From positions 78,193-142,192 of the forward strand of contig NZ_FMBW01000019.1 of the NCBI RefSeq assembly GCF_900091725.1: a DNA stretch of 64,000 nucleotides. The letters run 5' to 3'. The notes beneath the pieces were generated by a model, which worked only from the letters and a program-made list of their open reading frames with translations, was not told the DNA's origin and ran no database searches. Shown one piece after another: positions 9,080-17,761 of the stretch. The stretch comes from Streptomyces sp. DvalAA-43. GTDB taxonomy: Bacteria; Actinomycetota; Actinomycetes; Streptomycetales; Streptomycetaceae. Numbering within the stretch: the first letter of the stretch is position 1; each line of letters begins with the position of its first letter. The translations under genes were made by a program, and so were the position numbers.

Positions 9080-9663
9080 CAGGGGTTCACCTCGAAGGCT
9101 CGGGCACGCCGGACCTGATCCGGGTCGGCCATCGCCGCCCGGATCTCGGCCGGGCGGCCGTTCTCGATGAAGTGGTCGACCGCGACCTCGACGAAGAGGG
9201 CCTCGGCCCGTACCGCCACGGGCCCGTCCGGGCCGCCGATCCGGCCGGTCGCCCGGGAGTAGATCTTCCGGCCGTGCACCGCGGTGATCTCGGCGTCGAG
9301 GTGCAGCACCGTGTCCACCGGCACCGGACGCACGAAGTCGGTCTCCAGCCGTCCGGTCACGGCGATCACCCGCAGGAGCCAGTTCAGCGAGCCGAGCGTC
9401 TCGTCCAGCGCGGTGGTCAGGATGCCGCCGTGCGCGAGGCCCGGGGCGCCCTGGTGGGCGGCCTTCACGGTGAACTCGGCGGTGACGCTGACACCGTCAC
9501 CGGCCCGCGCCTGGAGGTGCAGCCCGTGCTGCTGTCCTTCGCCGCAGCCGAAACAGTGCTCGTAGTGCGCGCCGAGGAGTTCGCCGGGGGCCGGGGCGTC
9601 GGGGTGCCGGACCGGTTTCACCGCGTCGGCCGGGGGCTTCAGAGCCGCAGATGTTCCACTCAC
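9079..9663 (-). CDS. PaaI family hotdog-fold thioesterase
   Basis: A 194-residue hotdog-fold protein of the acyl-CoA thioesterase/PaaI group. Recognisable elements are HCFGCGEGQQHGLHL at about residues 36-50, and LAHGGILTTALDETLG, the HGG-x4-x-D/E-E signature whose Asp/Glu acts in thioester hydrolysis. The start is the GTG at 9663 (VSGTSAALKPP), with AAGG upstream; earlier in-frame sequence runs into the divergent DUF3093 gene. Coupled to dut by a TGATG overlap. The natural acyl-CoA substrate is not evident. Confidence 0.88.
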   Translation of the reverse strand: MSGTSAALKPPADAVKPVRHPDAPAPGELLGAHYEHCFGCGEGQQHGLHLQARAGDGVSVTAEFTVKAAHQGAPGLAHGGILTTALDETLGSLNWLLRVIAVTGRLETDFVRPVPVDTVLHLDAEITAVHGRKIYSRATGRIGGPDGPVAVRAEALFVEVAVDHFIENGRPAEIRAAMADPDQVRRARAFEVNP

Positions 9664-9721
9664 AGGCGCAGACCTTACCCGCGCGGCCACCCGCGGGTCG
9701 CGCCGTGCCAAGCTTGGGTTC

Positions 9722-10198
9722 ATGCAGCCTTCCACCCCGCCTTTCGACGAACGACTGACCGCGCCCCGTTCGTGGTGGCTCATCGCCTTCCTGGTCGGCA
9801 TCGCCTGCGCGCTGATGCTGCTGCCGCTCGGCACCCTTCCGCTGCTGGCCGGCCTGGTGGGCGGCACCGCCCTGGCGGCGGTCGCGGTGAGCTCCTACGG
9901 CTCGGCCAGGATCCGGGTCGTGGCGGGCGCCCTGGTCGCCGGCGACGCCCGGATCCCGGTGACGGCGCTCGGCGAGGCCGAGGTGCTGGACGCGGAGGAG
10001 GCGCGCGCGTGGCGCTCGTACAAGGCGGACACCCGGGCGTTCATGCTGCTGCGCAGCTACATCCCGACGGCGGTCCGGGTGGAGATCACCGACCCGCAGG
10101 ACCCGACTCCGTACGCCTATCTGTCGACCCGCGAGCCGCAGGCCCTGGTGGCGGCGCTCACGGCCGGACGAGCCCAGTCCCCTTCCGCGGGGGTCTGA
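9722..10198 (+). CDS. DUF3093 family membrane protein
   Basis: A 158-residue protein with two adjacent N-terminal membrane spans (about residues 17-56, WWLIAFLVGIACALMLLPLG and LLAGLVGGTALAAVAVSSYG). A small cytoplasmic beta-domain follows, including the family's RSYIPTAVRVEITDPQDPTPYAYLSTR-type stretch. It is an actinobacterial DUF3093 protein of unknown function. It is divergent from the thioesterase gene, with only 58 bp between the starts. Confidence 0.87.
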   Translation: MQPSTPPFDERLTAPRSWWLIAFLVGIACALMLLPLGTLPLLAGLVGGTALAAVAVSSYGSARIRVVAGALVAGDARIPVTALGEAEVLDAEEARAWRSYKADTRAFMLLRSYIPTAVRVEITDPQDPTPYAYLSTREPQALVAALTAGRAQSPSAGV

Positions 10199-10205
10199 CG
10201 GCCCC

Positions 10206-11162
10206 CTAGGCCTCCAGCTCACCCGGCAGGGCCTTGCGGGGGCCCACCTGGCGCTCCAGCGGGGGCAGCTCGGGAAGCCGGTCCCAGGGGATCTGGCGCT
10301 TGCGCAGGTCCTTCCTGACCCGTTCGGCGAGCTTTCGGGTGTCGCGCCGGTTCATCATCGCGCCGACGGCGGCGCCGACCATGAACGGGACCAGGTTCGG
10401 CAGATCGCGCACGGTGCGCTTCATGATCTGCTGGCGCAGCTCGCGCTTCATCTGGCCGCCCAGCGCGGCGTTGACCGTCGTGGGGTGGGCCACGTCGATT
10501 CCGCGCTCCTCCGTCCAGGACGTGAGGTAGGCGGTGGAACGCTGGCCGAGGCCGCCCGGCGGGCGCTGCCCGTAGACCTCGTGCAGCTCGGCGACGAGCT
10601 TCATCTCGATCGCGGCCACGCCGGTGATCTCCGCCGCCAGCTCGGCGAGCATGGCGGGCGGTACGGGCATCATGGCCGCCGCGCCGATTCCGGCGCCCAC
10701 GGCGGCGGTGCCCTTGCTCGCGCCTGCGATGAGCTTGTCGGCGAGCTCCTCCGGGCCGAGGCCGGGGAACTGCTTGCGCAGGGTGGCGAGGTCGCGCACA
10801 GGGACGCGGGGAGCGTTCTCGATGATCAGGTCGGCGATATGACCGATCGCTGCCTTGGCGCTCTCCCCGCCCTTGCGTACGCCCCGTTTCACTGAACTCA
10901 GACGGCCTGCCCCGGTCACGGGCTCCGTCCTGTCGACCTGTCCGGCCCCATCGGCCGCGTCGACTCCTTCGGTGGCCGCGACCACCGCTTCGAGCGAGGC
11001 CGACCGGCCCCGCTCGTCGTCCCGCTCGTCCGGGGAGGGTGGCAGGGCGGACCGCTCGGCAGACGCTGCTACGCCTTCTGCCGGGCCTGTGCCGCCCTGA
11101 TACGCCTCCGACGACCTCTTGCGCCGCAAGCGCCGCTTCCGGAACGGTGTGTCGCCTGCCAC
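10206..11162 (-). CDS. Conserved hypothetical protein with hydrophobic Gly/Ala segments
   Basis: A 318-residue protein from a GTG start at 11162. The first 100 residues are charged and low in complexity (RKRRLRRKRSSEAY, ERDDERGRSA). A helical domain follows with two Gly/Ala-rich hydrophobic stretches, near 155-175 (GTAAVGAGIGAAAMMPVPPA) and 275-290 (LVPFMVGAAVGAMMNRRDTR). The C-terminus is rich in Arg and Pro. The layout recalls EcsC-like proteins of Streptomyces, but I cannot assign it. It probably associates with the membrane. It shares the minus strand with the DUF4193 gene, 12 bp upstream. Confidence 0.8.
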   Translation of the reverse strand: MAGDTPFRKRRLRRKRSSEAYQGGTGPAEGVAASAERSALPPSPDERDDERGRSASLEAVVAATEGVDAADGAGQVDRTEPVTGAGRLSSVKRGVRKGGESAKAAIGHIADLIIENAPRVPVRDLATLRKQFPGLGPEELADKLIAGASKGTAAVGAGIGAAAMMPVPPAMLAELAAEITGVAAIEMKLVAELHEVYGQRPPGGLGQRSTAYLTSWTEERGIDVAHPTTVNAALGGQMKRELRQQIMKRTVRDLPNLVPFMVGAAVGAMMNRRDTRKLAERVRKDLRKRQIPWDRLPELPPLERQVGPRKALPGELEA

Positions 11163-11174
11163 GGTCGGTACGAC

Positions 11175-11471
11175 CTAGTCGCAGTCGCGGCAGATCGGCT
11201 GGCCGTTCTTCTCGCGCGCCAGCTGGCTCCTGTGGTGTACGAGGAAGCAGCTCATGCACGTGAACTCGTCGGCCTGCTTGGGCAGGACCCTGACGGCCAG
11301 CTCTTCGTTGGACAGGTCTGCGCCGGGCAGCTCCAGTCCTTCGGCCGCGTCGAATTCGTCGACGTCGACGGCGGACGCCGTCTTGTCGCTCCGGCGAGCC
11401 TTGAGTTCTTCGAGGCTGTCCTGGTCGACGTCGTCATCGGTCTTGCGTGGGGTGTCGTAATCCGTTGCCAT
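11175..11471 (-). CDS. DUF4193 family small zinc-ribbon protein
   Basis: A 98-residue acidic actinobacterial protein (MATDYDTPRKTDDDVDQDSL...). A C-terminal zinc ribbon is made of FTCMSCFLVHHRSQLA and PICRDCD: two CxxC pairs about 24 residues apart. The family is DUF4193. It is a small putative metal-binding or transcription-associated protein of unknown role. ATG start at 11471; TAG stop 12 bp before the next gene on the same strand. Confidence 0.9.
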   Translation of the reverse strand: MATDYDTPRKTDDDVDQDSLEELKARRSDKTASAVDVDEFDAAEGLELPGADLSNEELAVRVLPKQADEFTCMSCFLVHHRSQLAREKNGQPICRDCD

Positions 11472-11876
11472 AGTCGCTCTCCCCCTCTGGGTGTCTGCGG
11501 TGTCTCAGCGCACGTAACGCGTGAGAGGCCGGACTTGTGCCCGACCCGAGGCGGAGATTTTGCCTCACATCAAGGTCTGTTACTCAATCGACACCCAAGA
11601 GGACCGCTCGGGAGCGGTCGGCTTGGGTGGCGATGGGGACCGTACACGGTCCCGGTGTCGCGCTTCACGGGCGCCACCCCGTGTACTTCCCGTGATATCG
11701 GGCCCCGAAAACCCCGACTTTTGCGGGTTTTCCGGTGGCGGCCCTGGTCACGGAGCGTTGACGGCCGGAAATTCGCTTCTGTGATCGATCACACACGGAC
11801 GATCCGGGCACAGGTCCCGAAAATTCCGCTCAAAGCGAACAAACTCATGAGTGCGCGGATCGCTCCGTCCGGACCG
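11472..11876. other. 405-bp intergenic region with hairpins and a Crp-type palindrome
   Basis: This region lies downstream of cutS and upstream of the DUF4193 gene. It contains: a stem-loop at 11707-11732 (GAAAACCC/GGGTTTTC, 10-base loop); a two-part stem at 11593-11628 (ACCCAAG and GACCGCTC arms, a GG loop and an internal AG/GG mismatch); a small hairpin at 11637-11652 (GGACCGT/ACGGTCC); and the perfect 14-bp palindrome TGTGATCGATCACA at 11780-11793. The first is the likeliest cutS terminator. I see no convincing ORF. Confidence 0.6.
11780..11793. promoter_or_regulatory. Putative Crp-type operator (GTG-N6-CAC)
   Basis: TGTGATCGATCACA is a perfect palindrome and fits the GTG-N6-CAC pattern described for Streptomyces Crp. 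It lies 87 bp past the cutS stop and 309 bp before the DUF4193 start, so it is not clearly placed at a promoter. Confidence 0.35.
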
Positions 11877-13106
11877 TCAGACCGGCAGTGAGACGCGCAT
11901 CACAAGACCACCGCCTTCGCGGGGCTCCGCGATGATACGGCCCCCGTGGGCGCGCGCCACGGAGCGCGCGATCGACAGGCCGAGCCCGACCCCCTTGTCG
12001 CTGCCCGTTCGCTCCGTACGCAGCCGTCTGAAGGGCTCGAAGAGGTTGTCGATCTCGTAGGCGGGAACCACGGGACCGGTGTTCGAGACCACCAGCAGGG
12101 CCTGACCGCCCTGCAGCTCGGTGGTGACCTCCACCCAGCCGTCCTCGGGAACGTTGTAGCGCACGGCGTTCTGTACGAGGTTCAGCGCGATCCGCTCCAG
12201 CAGGACGCCGTTGCCCTGGACGACGGCGGGGGCCCGCTCGCCGCGGATCTCCACACCGCGCTCCACGGCCTCGCCGCGCGTCTGGTCGATCGCGCGCGAG
12301 GCGACCTCCGCGAGGTCGACCGGTTTTCGCTCGACGATCTGGTTGTCGCTGCGGGCCAGCAGCAGCAGGCCCTCGACCAGCTGCTCACTGCGCTCATTGG
12401 TGGCCAGCAGGGTCTTGCCGAGCTGCTTCAGCTCCGGCGGGGCCTGCGGGTCGGACAGATGGACCTCCAGCAGCGTGCGGTTGATCGCGAGCGGCGTACG
12501 CAGCTCGTGCGAGGCGTTGCCGACGAACCTCTGCTGGGCGGTGAAGGCCCGCTCCAGGCGGTCGAGCATCTCGTCGAAGGTGTCGGCGAGCTCCTTCAGC
12601 TCGTCGTCCGGGCCGTCCAGCTCGATCCGGCGGGACAGATCGGTTCCGGCCACCCGGCGGGCGGTGCGGGTGATCCGGCCCAGCGGCGAGAGCACGCGCC
12701 CGGCCATCGCGTAGCCGAAGGCGAAGGCGATGACGCTCAGGCCCACCAGGGCCAGCAGCGACCGGTTGAGGAGCGTGTCGAGTGCCTGCTGCCGCTGATG
12801 GTTGACGCAGGAGTTCATCGCCGCGTTGAAGGCGTCCGGCGTCGACTTGTCGTTGAAGTTGCACACGTCACTGCGGACCTGACCGCTCACGATCTTGAAC
12901 GGCAGCTCGCTGCCCACGTGCAGGGCCTGCGCGGCCAGCATGTAGATGATCGACAGCAGCAGGATGCCCGCGATCAGGAACATGCCGCCGTACAGCAGCG
13001 TGAGCCTTATCCGGATGGTCGGCCGCAGCCAGTAGGGCGGCTCCTGCTGTTTGGGCTCCCAGGTGGGCTTCGGAGGCGCCGTCGGCGGCGCGGGGGCGGA
13101 GGGCAT
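11877..13106 (-). CDS. cutS: Two-component sensor histidine kinase CutS
   Basis: A 409-residue membrane kinase. A Pro-rich cytoplasmic N-terminus (1-28) precedes span 1 (about 38-60), a short extracellular sensor loop (62-112), span 2 (about 116-137), a HAMP domain, and a HisKA domain with phospho-acceptor H200 (FVGNASHELRTPLA). A HATPase_c domain (NLVQNAVRYN, then GVGLGLSIARSVARAHGG) completes it. The sensor loop contains exactly two cysteines, C82 (SDVCNFND) and C100 (MNSCVNHQ), matching the conserved pair proposed as a redox sensor in CutS. It lies 6 bp after cutR. The name rests on length, layout, cysteines and gene neighbourhood. Confidence 0.88.
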   Translation of the reverse strand: MPSAPAPPTAPPKPTWEPKQQEPPYWLRPTIRIRLTLLYGGMFLIAGILLLSIIYMLAAQALHVGSELPFKIVSGQVRSDVCNFNDKSTPDAFNAAMNSCVNHQRQQALDTLLNRSLLALVGLSVIAFAFGYAMAGRVLSPLGRITRTARRVAGTDLSRRIELDGPDDELKELADTFDEMLDRLERAFTAQQRFVGNASHELRTPLAINRTLLEVHLSDPQAPPELKQLGKTLLATNERSEQLVEGLLLLARSDNQIVERKPVDLAEVASRAIDQTRGEAVERGVEIRGERAPAVVQGNGVLLERIALNLVQNAVRYNVPEDGWVEVTTELQGGQALLVVSNTGPVVPAYEIDNLFEPFRRLRTERTGSDKGVGLGLSIARSVARAHGGRIIAEPREGGGLVMRVSLPV

Positions 13107-13112
13107 CGGCCG

Positions 13113-13766
13113 TCAGATCCGGTAGCCGGAGCCGGGCACGGTGACGATCACGGGCGGCTCGCCGAGTTTGCGGCGCAGCGTCATGACCGTCACCCGGACG
13201 ACGTTGGTGAACGGGTCGGTGTTCTCGTCCCAGGCCTTCTCCAGCAGCTGCTCGGCCGAGACGACCGCGCCCTCGCTGCGCATCAGGACCTCCAGCACGG
13301 CGAACTCCTTCGGCGCGAGCTGCACCTCCGTCTCGCCCCGGAAGACCTCGCGCCGGTTGGGGTCGAGCTTGATCCCGGCCCGCTCCAGGACGGGCGGCAG
13401 GGCCACCGTCGTACGCCGGCCGAGCGCCCGCACCCGGGCGGTGAGCTCGCTGAAGGCGAACGGCTTGGGCAGATAGTCGTCGGCACCCAGCTCCAGGCCC
13501 TCGACGCGGTCGCTGACGTCCCCGGAGGCGGTGAGCATGAGCACCCGGGTGGGGATGCCCAGCTCGACGATCCGCCGGCAGACGTCGTCGCCGTGCACCA
13601 GCGGGAGGTCCCGGTCCAGCACCACGACGTCGTAGTCGTTGACCTCGACGCGCTCCAGGGCCGCCGCACCGTCGTACACGACATCGACGGCCATGGCCTC
13701 CCGGCGCAATCCGGTGGCCACCGCATCGGCGAGCAGTTGCTCGTCCTCCACGACGAGTACGCGCAC
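13113..13766 (-). CDS. cutR: OmpR-family response regulator CutR
   Basis: A 217-residue response regulator. The receiver domain has an acidic pocket (VVEDE), phospho-acceptor D51 (VVVLDRDLP) and KPFAFSEL. The C-terminal winged helix contains KEFAVLEVLMRSEGAVVSAEQLL and ends VTVPGSGYRI. The GTG at 13766 has GGAAGGA at 7-bp spacing. CutRS was first linked to copper-dependent melanin production in S. lividans and later to extracytoplasmic redox/envelope control; it is widely conserved in streptomycetes. Confidence 0.9.
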   Translation of the reverse strand: MRVLVVEDEQLLADAVATGLRREAMAVDVVYDGAAALERVEVNDYDVVVLDRDLPLVHGDDVCRRIVELGIPTRVLMLTASGDVSDRVEGLELGADDYLPKPFAFSELTARVRALGRRTTVALPPVLERAGIKLDPNRREVFRGETEVQLAPKEFAVLEVLMRSEGAVVSAEQLLEKAWDENTDPFTNVVRVTVMTLRRKLGEPPVIVTVPGSGYRI

Positions 13767-14126
13767 GGCGCTGTCCTTCCTTAGAAACTTCAGAACGTCT
13801 CGGAGTGCCCACGGTCCGTGATCCGGATACCCGTCGGCACTGGTCTGTGCGGCTCCATCCTGCCCGCAACGCGCATAAACCGGCGGTAAGACGACGCTGC
13901 CCCACCTGGGACGCAACGGAATCCGCCGGATTTACCGACCAGTTGAGGTTTCTCCGGTACCGGGCCCGGGGAGGACGAATTCACACCCGCGATCACGCCT
14001 TGAATGTGGCGTACCACTGGCCACTCCGTCCCCGGAGAGCGCGTGATCACCCGCCCTACCGCCTCCGCGCGGAGGGAAACCCCGGGCACACCCCCGTGCC
14101 ACCGACCCACGATGAGGGGGCGCATT
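13767..14126. other. 360-bp divergent intergenic region (cutR / 57-residue protein)
   Basis: This region holds the promoters of cutR (minus) and of the small gene at 14127 (plus). Two short perfect palindromes are present: CACGGTCCGTG at 13810-13820 and AATCCGCCGGATT at 13920-13932. The first lies 45-55 bp before the cutR start and could be an autoregulatory site. No further ORF is convincing. Confidence 0.4.
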
Positions 14127-14300
14127 ATGGACGCTTTCACCGCAGGTCTGCTGCAGCGGATCAGGACCACCGAGTACGACCTCACCCGAGCTCGGGAGAC
14201 GGGCGACGACTTCCTCGCGGATGTCGAGCAGAGCGAGCTGGAGGACCTTCACCGCCTCGCCGCCGAACACGGTGTCGAGATCGGCGCCACCAGCGTCTGA
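14127..14300 (+). CDS. Small conserved hypothetical protein (57 residues)
   Basis: Encodes MDAFTAGLLQRIRTTEYDLT and on to ...HRLAAEHGVEIGATSV: an amphipathic, acidic, largely helical peptide. The ATG at 14127 was chosen because GAGGGGG lies 6 bp upstream; an ATG at 14112 would place that element inside the gene. Short helical proteins of this type are conserved beside cutRS in Streptomyces as I recall, but no function is known. A strong terminator follows 9 bp later. Confidence 0.8.
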   Translation: MDAFTAGLLQRIRTTEYDLTRARETGDDFLADVEQSELEDLHRLAAEHGVEIGATSV

Positions 14301-14309
14301 GCACATCGA

Positions 14310-14357
14310 CGAGTAAGGGCCCCCGATGCCGTGACCGGCGTCGGGGGCCCTTACTCG
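14310..14357. terminator. Bidirectional terminator
   Basis: 22-bp arms (14310-14331 and 14336-14357, one G-T pair) with a TGAC loop lie between the convergent 57-residue gene and the inositol monophosphatase gene. Confidence 0.9.
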
Positions 14358-14376
14358 TGCCGTGTCCCGCCATCCC

Positions 14377-15195
14377 TCAGTCGTGCCAGGCGCCGAAGTC
14401 CTCCAGGAGGGCCTGGAGCGGCTCGAAGACGCCCGGTGTCGCGGCGATGGTCAGATCTCCGTCGGCGGGCAGCCCGGGGCGGCCGCCGGTGTACGCGCCC
14501 GCCTCGCGGGCGATGAGGTCGCCGGCCGCCAGGTCCCAGGGGTGGAGCCCGCGCTCGTAGTAGCCGTCGAGGCGGCCCGCGGCCACGTCGCAGAGGTCCA
14601 CGGCGGCGGAGCCGCCGCGCCGGATGTCACGGAGGCGCGGGATCAGCTTCTGGGCCACGTCCGCCTGGTGCGTACGGACCTCGCCGACGTAGTTGAAACC
14701 GGTCGAGACGAGCGCCTGGTCGAGCGGGGGCGCGGGACGGCAGCGCAGCGCGGCGCCGTCGCCGTACGGGCCGCCCCGGGCGTGGGCACCGCCGCCGAGC
14801 ACCGCCCGGTAGGTCTCGCGGCGCATCGGGGCCTCCACCACGCCCACGACCCGCACGCCGTCCCGTTCGGCGGCGATCGAGACGGCCCAGGTGGGCAGTC
14901 CGTACAGGTAGTTCACGGTGCCGTCGAGCGGGTCGATGACCCAGCGGATACCGCTGCTGCCCTCGGCGCTGGCCCCTTCCTCGCCGAGGACGCCGTCCTG
15001 CGGGCGCCGGTCGCTCAGGAAGCCGGTGATCAGCTTCTCGGCGGCGATGTCCATCTCGGTGACGACATCGATCGGGCTGGACTTGGTCGCGGCCACGCCC
15101 AGATCGGCCGGGCGGCCGTCGCGGAGCAGCGCGCCCGCGCGGCCCGCGGCCTCCAGTGCGAGGTCGAGCAGTTCGGACAGGGTCGGGTCGGTCAC
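14377..15195 (-). CDS. Inositol monophosphatase family protein
   Basis: A 272-residue Mg-dependent phosphatase of the IMPase/FIG superfamily. Motif A is WVIDPLDGTVNYLYGLP, preceded by the metal-binding GEEGAS. Motif B is HPWDLAAGDLIAREAG near residue 215. The start is the GTG at 15195 (VTDPTLSELLDLALEAAGRA); the open frame extends further into hemH. Likely substrates are inositol phosphates or related sugar phosphates. In actinobacteria inositol is needed for phosphatidylinositol and mycothiol, but specificity cannot be read from the sequence. Confidence 0.92.
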   Translation of the reverse strand: MTDPTLSELLDLALEAAGRAGALLRDGRPADLGVAATKSSPIDVVTEMDIAAEKLITGFLSDRRPQDGVLGEEGASAEGSSGIRWVIDPLDGTVNYLYGLPTWAVSIAAERDGVRVVGVVEAPMRRETYRAVLGGGAHARGGPYGDGAALRCRPAPPLDQALVSTGFNYVGEVRTHQADVAQKLIPRLRDIRRGGSAAVDLCDVAAGRLDGYYERGLHPWDLAAGDLIAREAGAYTGGRPGLPADGDLTIAATPGVFEPLQALLEDFGAWHD

Positions 15196-15232
15196 GGCTC
15201 TCCAGGGGGTCTGTGGGCGTACGGCAGGGCTC

Positions 15233-16360
15233 TTACGCGTACGGGCTGTCGGCACCCGCGGCGGCGGGCCTGGGAGCGCGGGCCGGGCAGCAGCCGACCG
15301 GGCAGAGGTCGTGGCCCGGTCCGAGCGCGCCCAGCGCGCACCGCTCCCGGCCCTGTCCCCGCTCGGTGGCGGCGCGCTCCAGCACCAGTTCGCGCACGGC
15401 CGCGGCGAACCGGGGGTCGGCGCCCACGGTCGCCGACCGGCGCACCGGCAGCCCCAGCTCGGCAGCCTTCGCGGTGGCCTCCGTGTCGAGGTCGTACAGG
15501 ACCTCCATGTGGTCCGAGACGAATCCGATGGGGGCCATCACCACGGCGGGCACGCCGTCCGCGTGCAGCGCCTCCAGGTGGTCGCAGATGTCGGGCTCCA
15601 GCCAGGGGATGTGCGGGGCGCCGCTGCGTGACTGGTAGACGAGCTGCCAGGGGTACTCGACGCCGGTCTCCTCGCGCACCGCGTCGACGATCAGCCGGGC
15701 GACGTCGAGATGCTCGGCGACATAGGCGCCGCCGTCGCCGTGCGCCTCCACGGGGCCGGAGGTGTCGGCGGCCGAGGTGGGGATGGAGTGCGTGGTGAAG
15801 GCGAGGTGTGCCCCGGCCCGTACGTCCTCGGGGAGGTCGGCCAGCGAGGCGAGCACGCCGTCCACCATGGGCGTCACGAACCCGGGGTGGTTGAAGTAGT
15901 GCCGGAGCTTGTCCACCCGGGGCACCGGCAGCCCCTCCGCCTCCAGGGCGGCCAGCGACTCGGCGAGGTTCTCGCGGTACTGCCGGCAGCCGGAGTAGGA
16001 GGCGTAGGCGCTGGTGGCGAGGACGGCGATGCGGCGATGCCCGGCGGCGGTCAGCTCGCGCAGGGTGTCGGTGAGGTACGGCGCCCAGTTGCGGTTGCCC
16101 CAGTACACCGGCAGGTCCAGTCCGTGCTCGGCGAAGTCCTTGCGCAGGGCGTCCAGCAGGGCCCTGTTCTGGGCGTTGATCGGGCTGACGCCGCCGAACA
16201 GGAAGTAGTGCTTGCCGACCTCCTTCAGCCGCTCCTCGGGGATGCCCCGGCCACGGGTCACGTTCGCCAGGAACGGGACCACGTCGTCCGGGCCTTCGGG
16301 GCCGCCGAAGGAGAGCAGCAGCAGGGCGTCGTAGGGAGCGGGATCGCGCAGATCGGACAT
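15233..16360 (-). CDS. hemH: Ferrochelatase (coproporphyrin-type)
   Basis: A 375-residue ferrochelatase that inserts iron into a porphyrin. In actinobacteria the substrate is coproporphyrin III (CpfC type). The N-terminal [21 protein letters not shown], the catalytic-histidine region [20 protein letters not shown], and [20 protein letters not shown] are visible. The C-terminus has the cysteine set C-x12-C-x3-CC ([19 protein letters not shown]), consistent with the [2Fe-2S] cluster of actinobacterial enzymes. The ATG at 16360 follows AGGA. The IMPase gene lies 37 bp downstream. Confidence 0.94.
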   Translation of the reverse strand: MSDLRDPAPYDALLLLSFGGPEGPDDVVPFLANVTRGRGIPEERLKEVGKHYFLFGGVSPINAQNRALLDALRKDFAEHGLDLPVYWGNRNWAPYLTDTLRELTAAGHRRIAVLATSAYASYSGCRQYRENLAESLAALEAEGLPVPRVDKLRHYFNHPGFVTPMVDGVLASLADLPEDVRAGAHLAFTTHSIPTSAADTSGPVEAHGDGGAYVAEHLDVARLIVDAVREETGVEYPWQLVYQSRSGAPHIPWLEPDICDHLEALHADGVPAVVMAPIGFVSDHMEVLYDLDTEATAKAAELGLPVRRSATVGADPRFAAAVRELVLERAATERGQGRERCALGALGPGHDLCPVGCCPARAPRPAAAGADSPYA

Positions 16361-16474
16361 GACACCGATCCTGCCACTCGCCTCCGACGGCCCTCCCACC
16401 GACATCGGCTCCCGGGCCCATCCAGCGGCCGGACCGGCCGCCCCGGCCGTAAGCTGTGTCGGCTGAGTTCACGC

Positions 16475-17761
16475 ATGACAGGCGTGTGTGATCACGCCGT
16501 TCCGGAGCCCTTCTTGTCCAGTCCCTATCGCGCGATATTCGCCGCCCCCGGCACCAAGGGGTTCTCGGCGGCCGGATTCCTCGGCCGGATGCCGCTGTCC
16601 ATGATGGGCATCGGTGTGGTGACCATGATTTCCCAGCTCACCGGCCGTTACGGACTCGCCGGCGCGCTCTCCGCGACGCTGGCGATGTCGGCGGCGGTGC
16701 TCGGGCCGCTGATCTCCCGGCTCGTCGACCGGCACGGGCAGCGCCGCGTCCTGCGGCCCGCCACCCTCGTCGCGCTGGCGGCGGTGACCGGACTCCTGAT
16801 CTGCGCGCAGCAGCGGCTGCCCGACTGGACGCTCTTCGTCTTCGCGGCGGGTGTCGGCTCCGTCCCCAGCGTGGGTTCGATGATCCGGGCCCGCTGGGCG
16901 GAGATCTACCGCGGTTCGCCGCGGGAGCTGCACACCGCGTACGCGTGGGAGTCGATCGTCGACGAGGTGTGCTTCATCTTCGGGCCGATCATCTCGATCG
17001 GGCTGTCCACCGCCTGGTTCCCGGAGGCGGGGCCGCTCCTGGCGGCCGGATTCCTGCTGGTCGGCGTCGTCTGGCTGACCTCGCAGCGGGCCACCGAGCC
17101 GGTTCCGCATCCGCGCGCGCAGCACACCAGGGGCTCCGCGCTGCGCTCCCGGGGTCTCCAGGTGCTCGTGGCGACCTTCGTGGCCGTCGGCGCGATCTTC
17201 GGCTCCATCGACGTGGTCACGGTGGCCTTCGCCGAGGAACAGGGCCACAAGGCCTCGGCGAGTCTCGTACTGGCCGTGTACGCGCTGGGGTCCTGCCTGG
17301 CCGGAGCGGTCTTCGGCCTGCTCCACCTCAAGGGGCGGACGTCCACCCGGTGGCTGGTGGGCATGTGCGCGATGGCCGTGAGTATGATCCCCCTCCAACT
17401 GGCCGGGAGCCTGCCGTTCCTGGCCGTGGCGCTCTTTGTCGCGGGTCTCGCCATCGCACCGACGATGGTCTCCACCATGGCCCTCGTCGAACAGCACGTA
17501 CCGCGCACCGAACTGACCGAGGGCATGACCTGGACCAGCACCGGGCTCGCCGTCGGGGTGGCGCTCGGCTCCTCGGCCGCCGGCTGGGTGGTCGACGCGT
17601 CGGGGGCCGAGGCGGGGTACGTGGTACCCGTCGTGGCGGGAGCGCTCGCGGCCGCGGTGGCGTTCCTGGGGTATCGCCGGCTCAGCGGGCCGGTCCCCGA
17701 GAAAGGGCGCGCGGAAGATGACCGACACCGACGCACGGACGACGACGAACGCGTGGCGTAA
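16475..17761 (+). CDS. MFS transporter
   Basis: A major facilitator protein of about 428 residues with 12 predicted spans. The first helix is GFLGRMPLSMMGIGVVTMIS and the loop 2-3 motif is SRLVDRHGQRRVL. A family of putative exporters in actinobacteria shares the AYAWESIVDEVCFIFGP segment. The start is uncertain: the ATG at 16475 (MTGVCDHAV) has no clear Shine-Dalgarno, and a TTG near 16513 preceded by GGAGCCC (LSSPYRAIF) may be the real one. The 3' end overlaps the next gene by 44 bp in another frame. The substrate is unknown. Confidence 0.87.
   Translation: MTGVCDHAVPEPFLSSPYRAIFAAPGTKGFSAAGFLGRMPLSMMGIGVVTMISQLTGRYGLAGALSATLAMSAAVLGPLISRLVDRHGQRRVLRPATLVALAAVTGLLICAQQRLPDWTLFVFAAGVGSVPSVGSMIRARWAEIYRGSPRELHTAYAWESIVDEVCFIFGPIISIGLSTAWFPEAGPLLAAGFLLVGVVWLTSQRATEPVPHPRAQHTRGSALRSRGLQVLVATFVAVGAIFGSIDVVTVAFAEEQGHKASASLVLAVYALGSCLAGAVFGLLHLKGRTSTRWLVGMCAMAVSMIPLQLAGSLPFLAVALFVAGLAIAPTMVSTMALVEQHVPRTELTEGMTWTSTGLAVGVALGSSAAGWVVDASGAEAGYVVPVVAGALAAAVAFLGYRRLSGPVPEKGRAEDDRHRRTDDDERVA

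Noticed and set aside
15710..16474. N-terminal extension of the MFS transporter
   Set aside because: This part is antisense to hemH and has no membrane helices; conserved MFS sequence starts after 16475.
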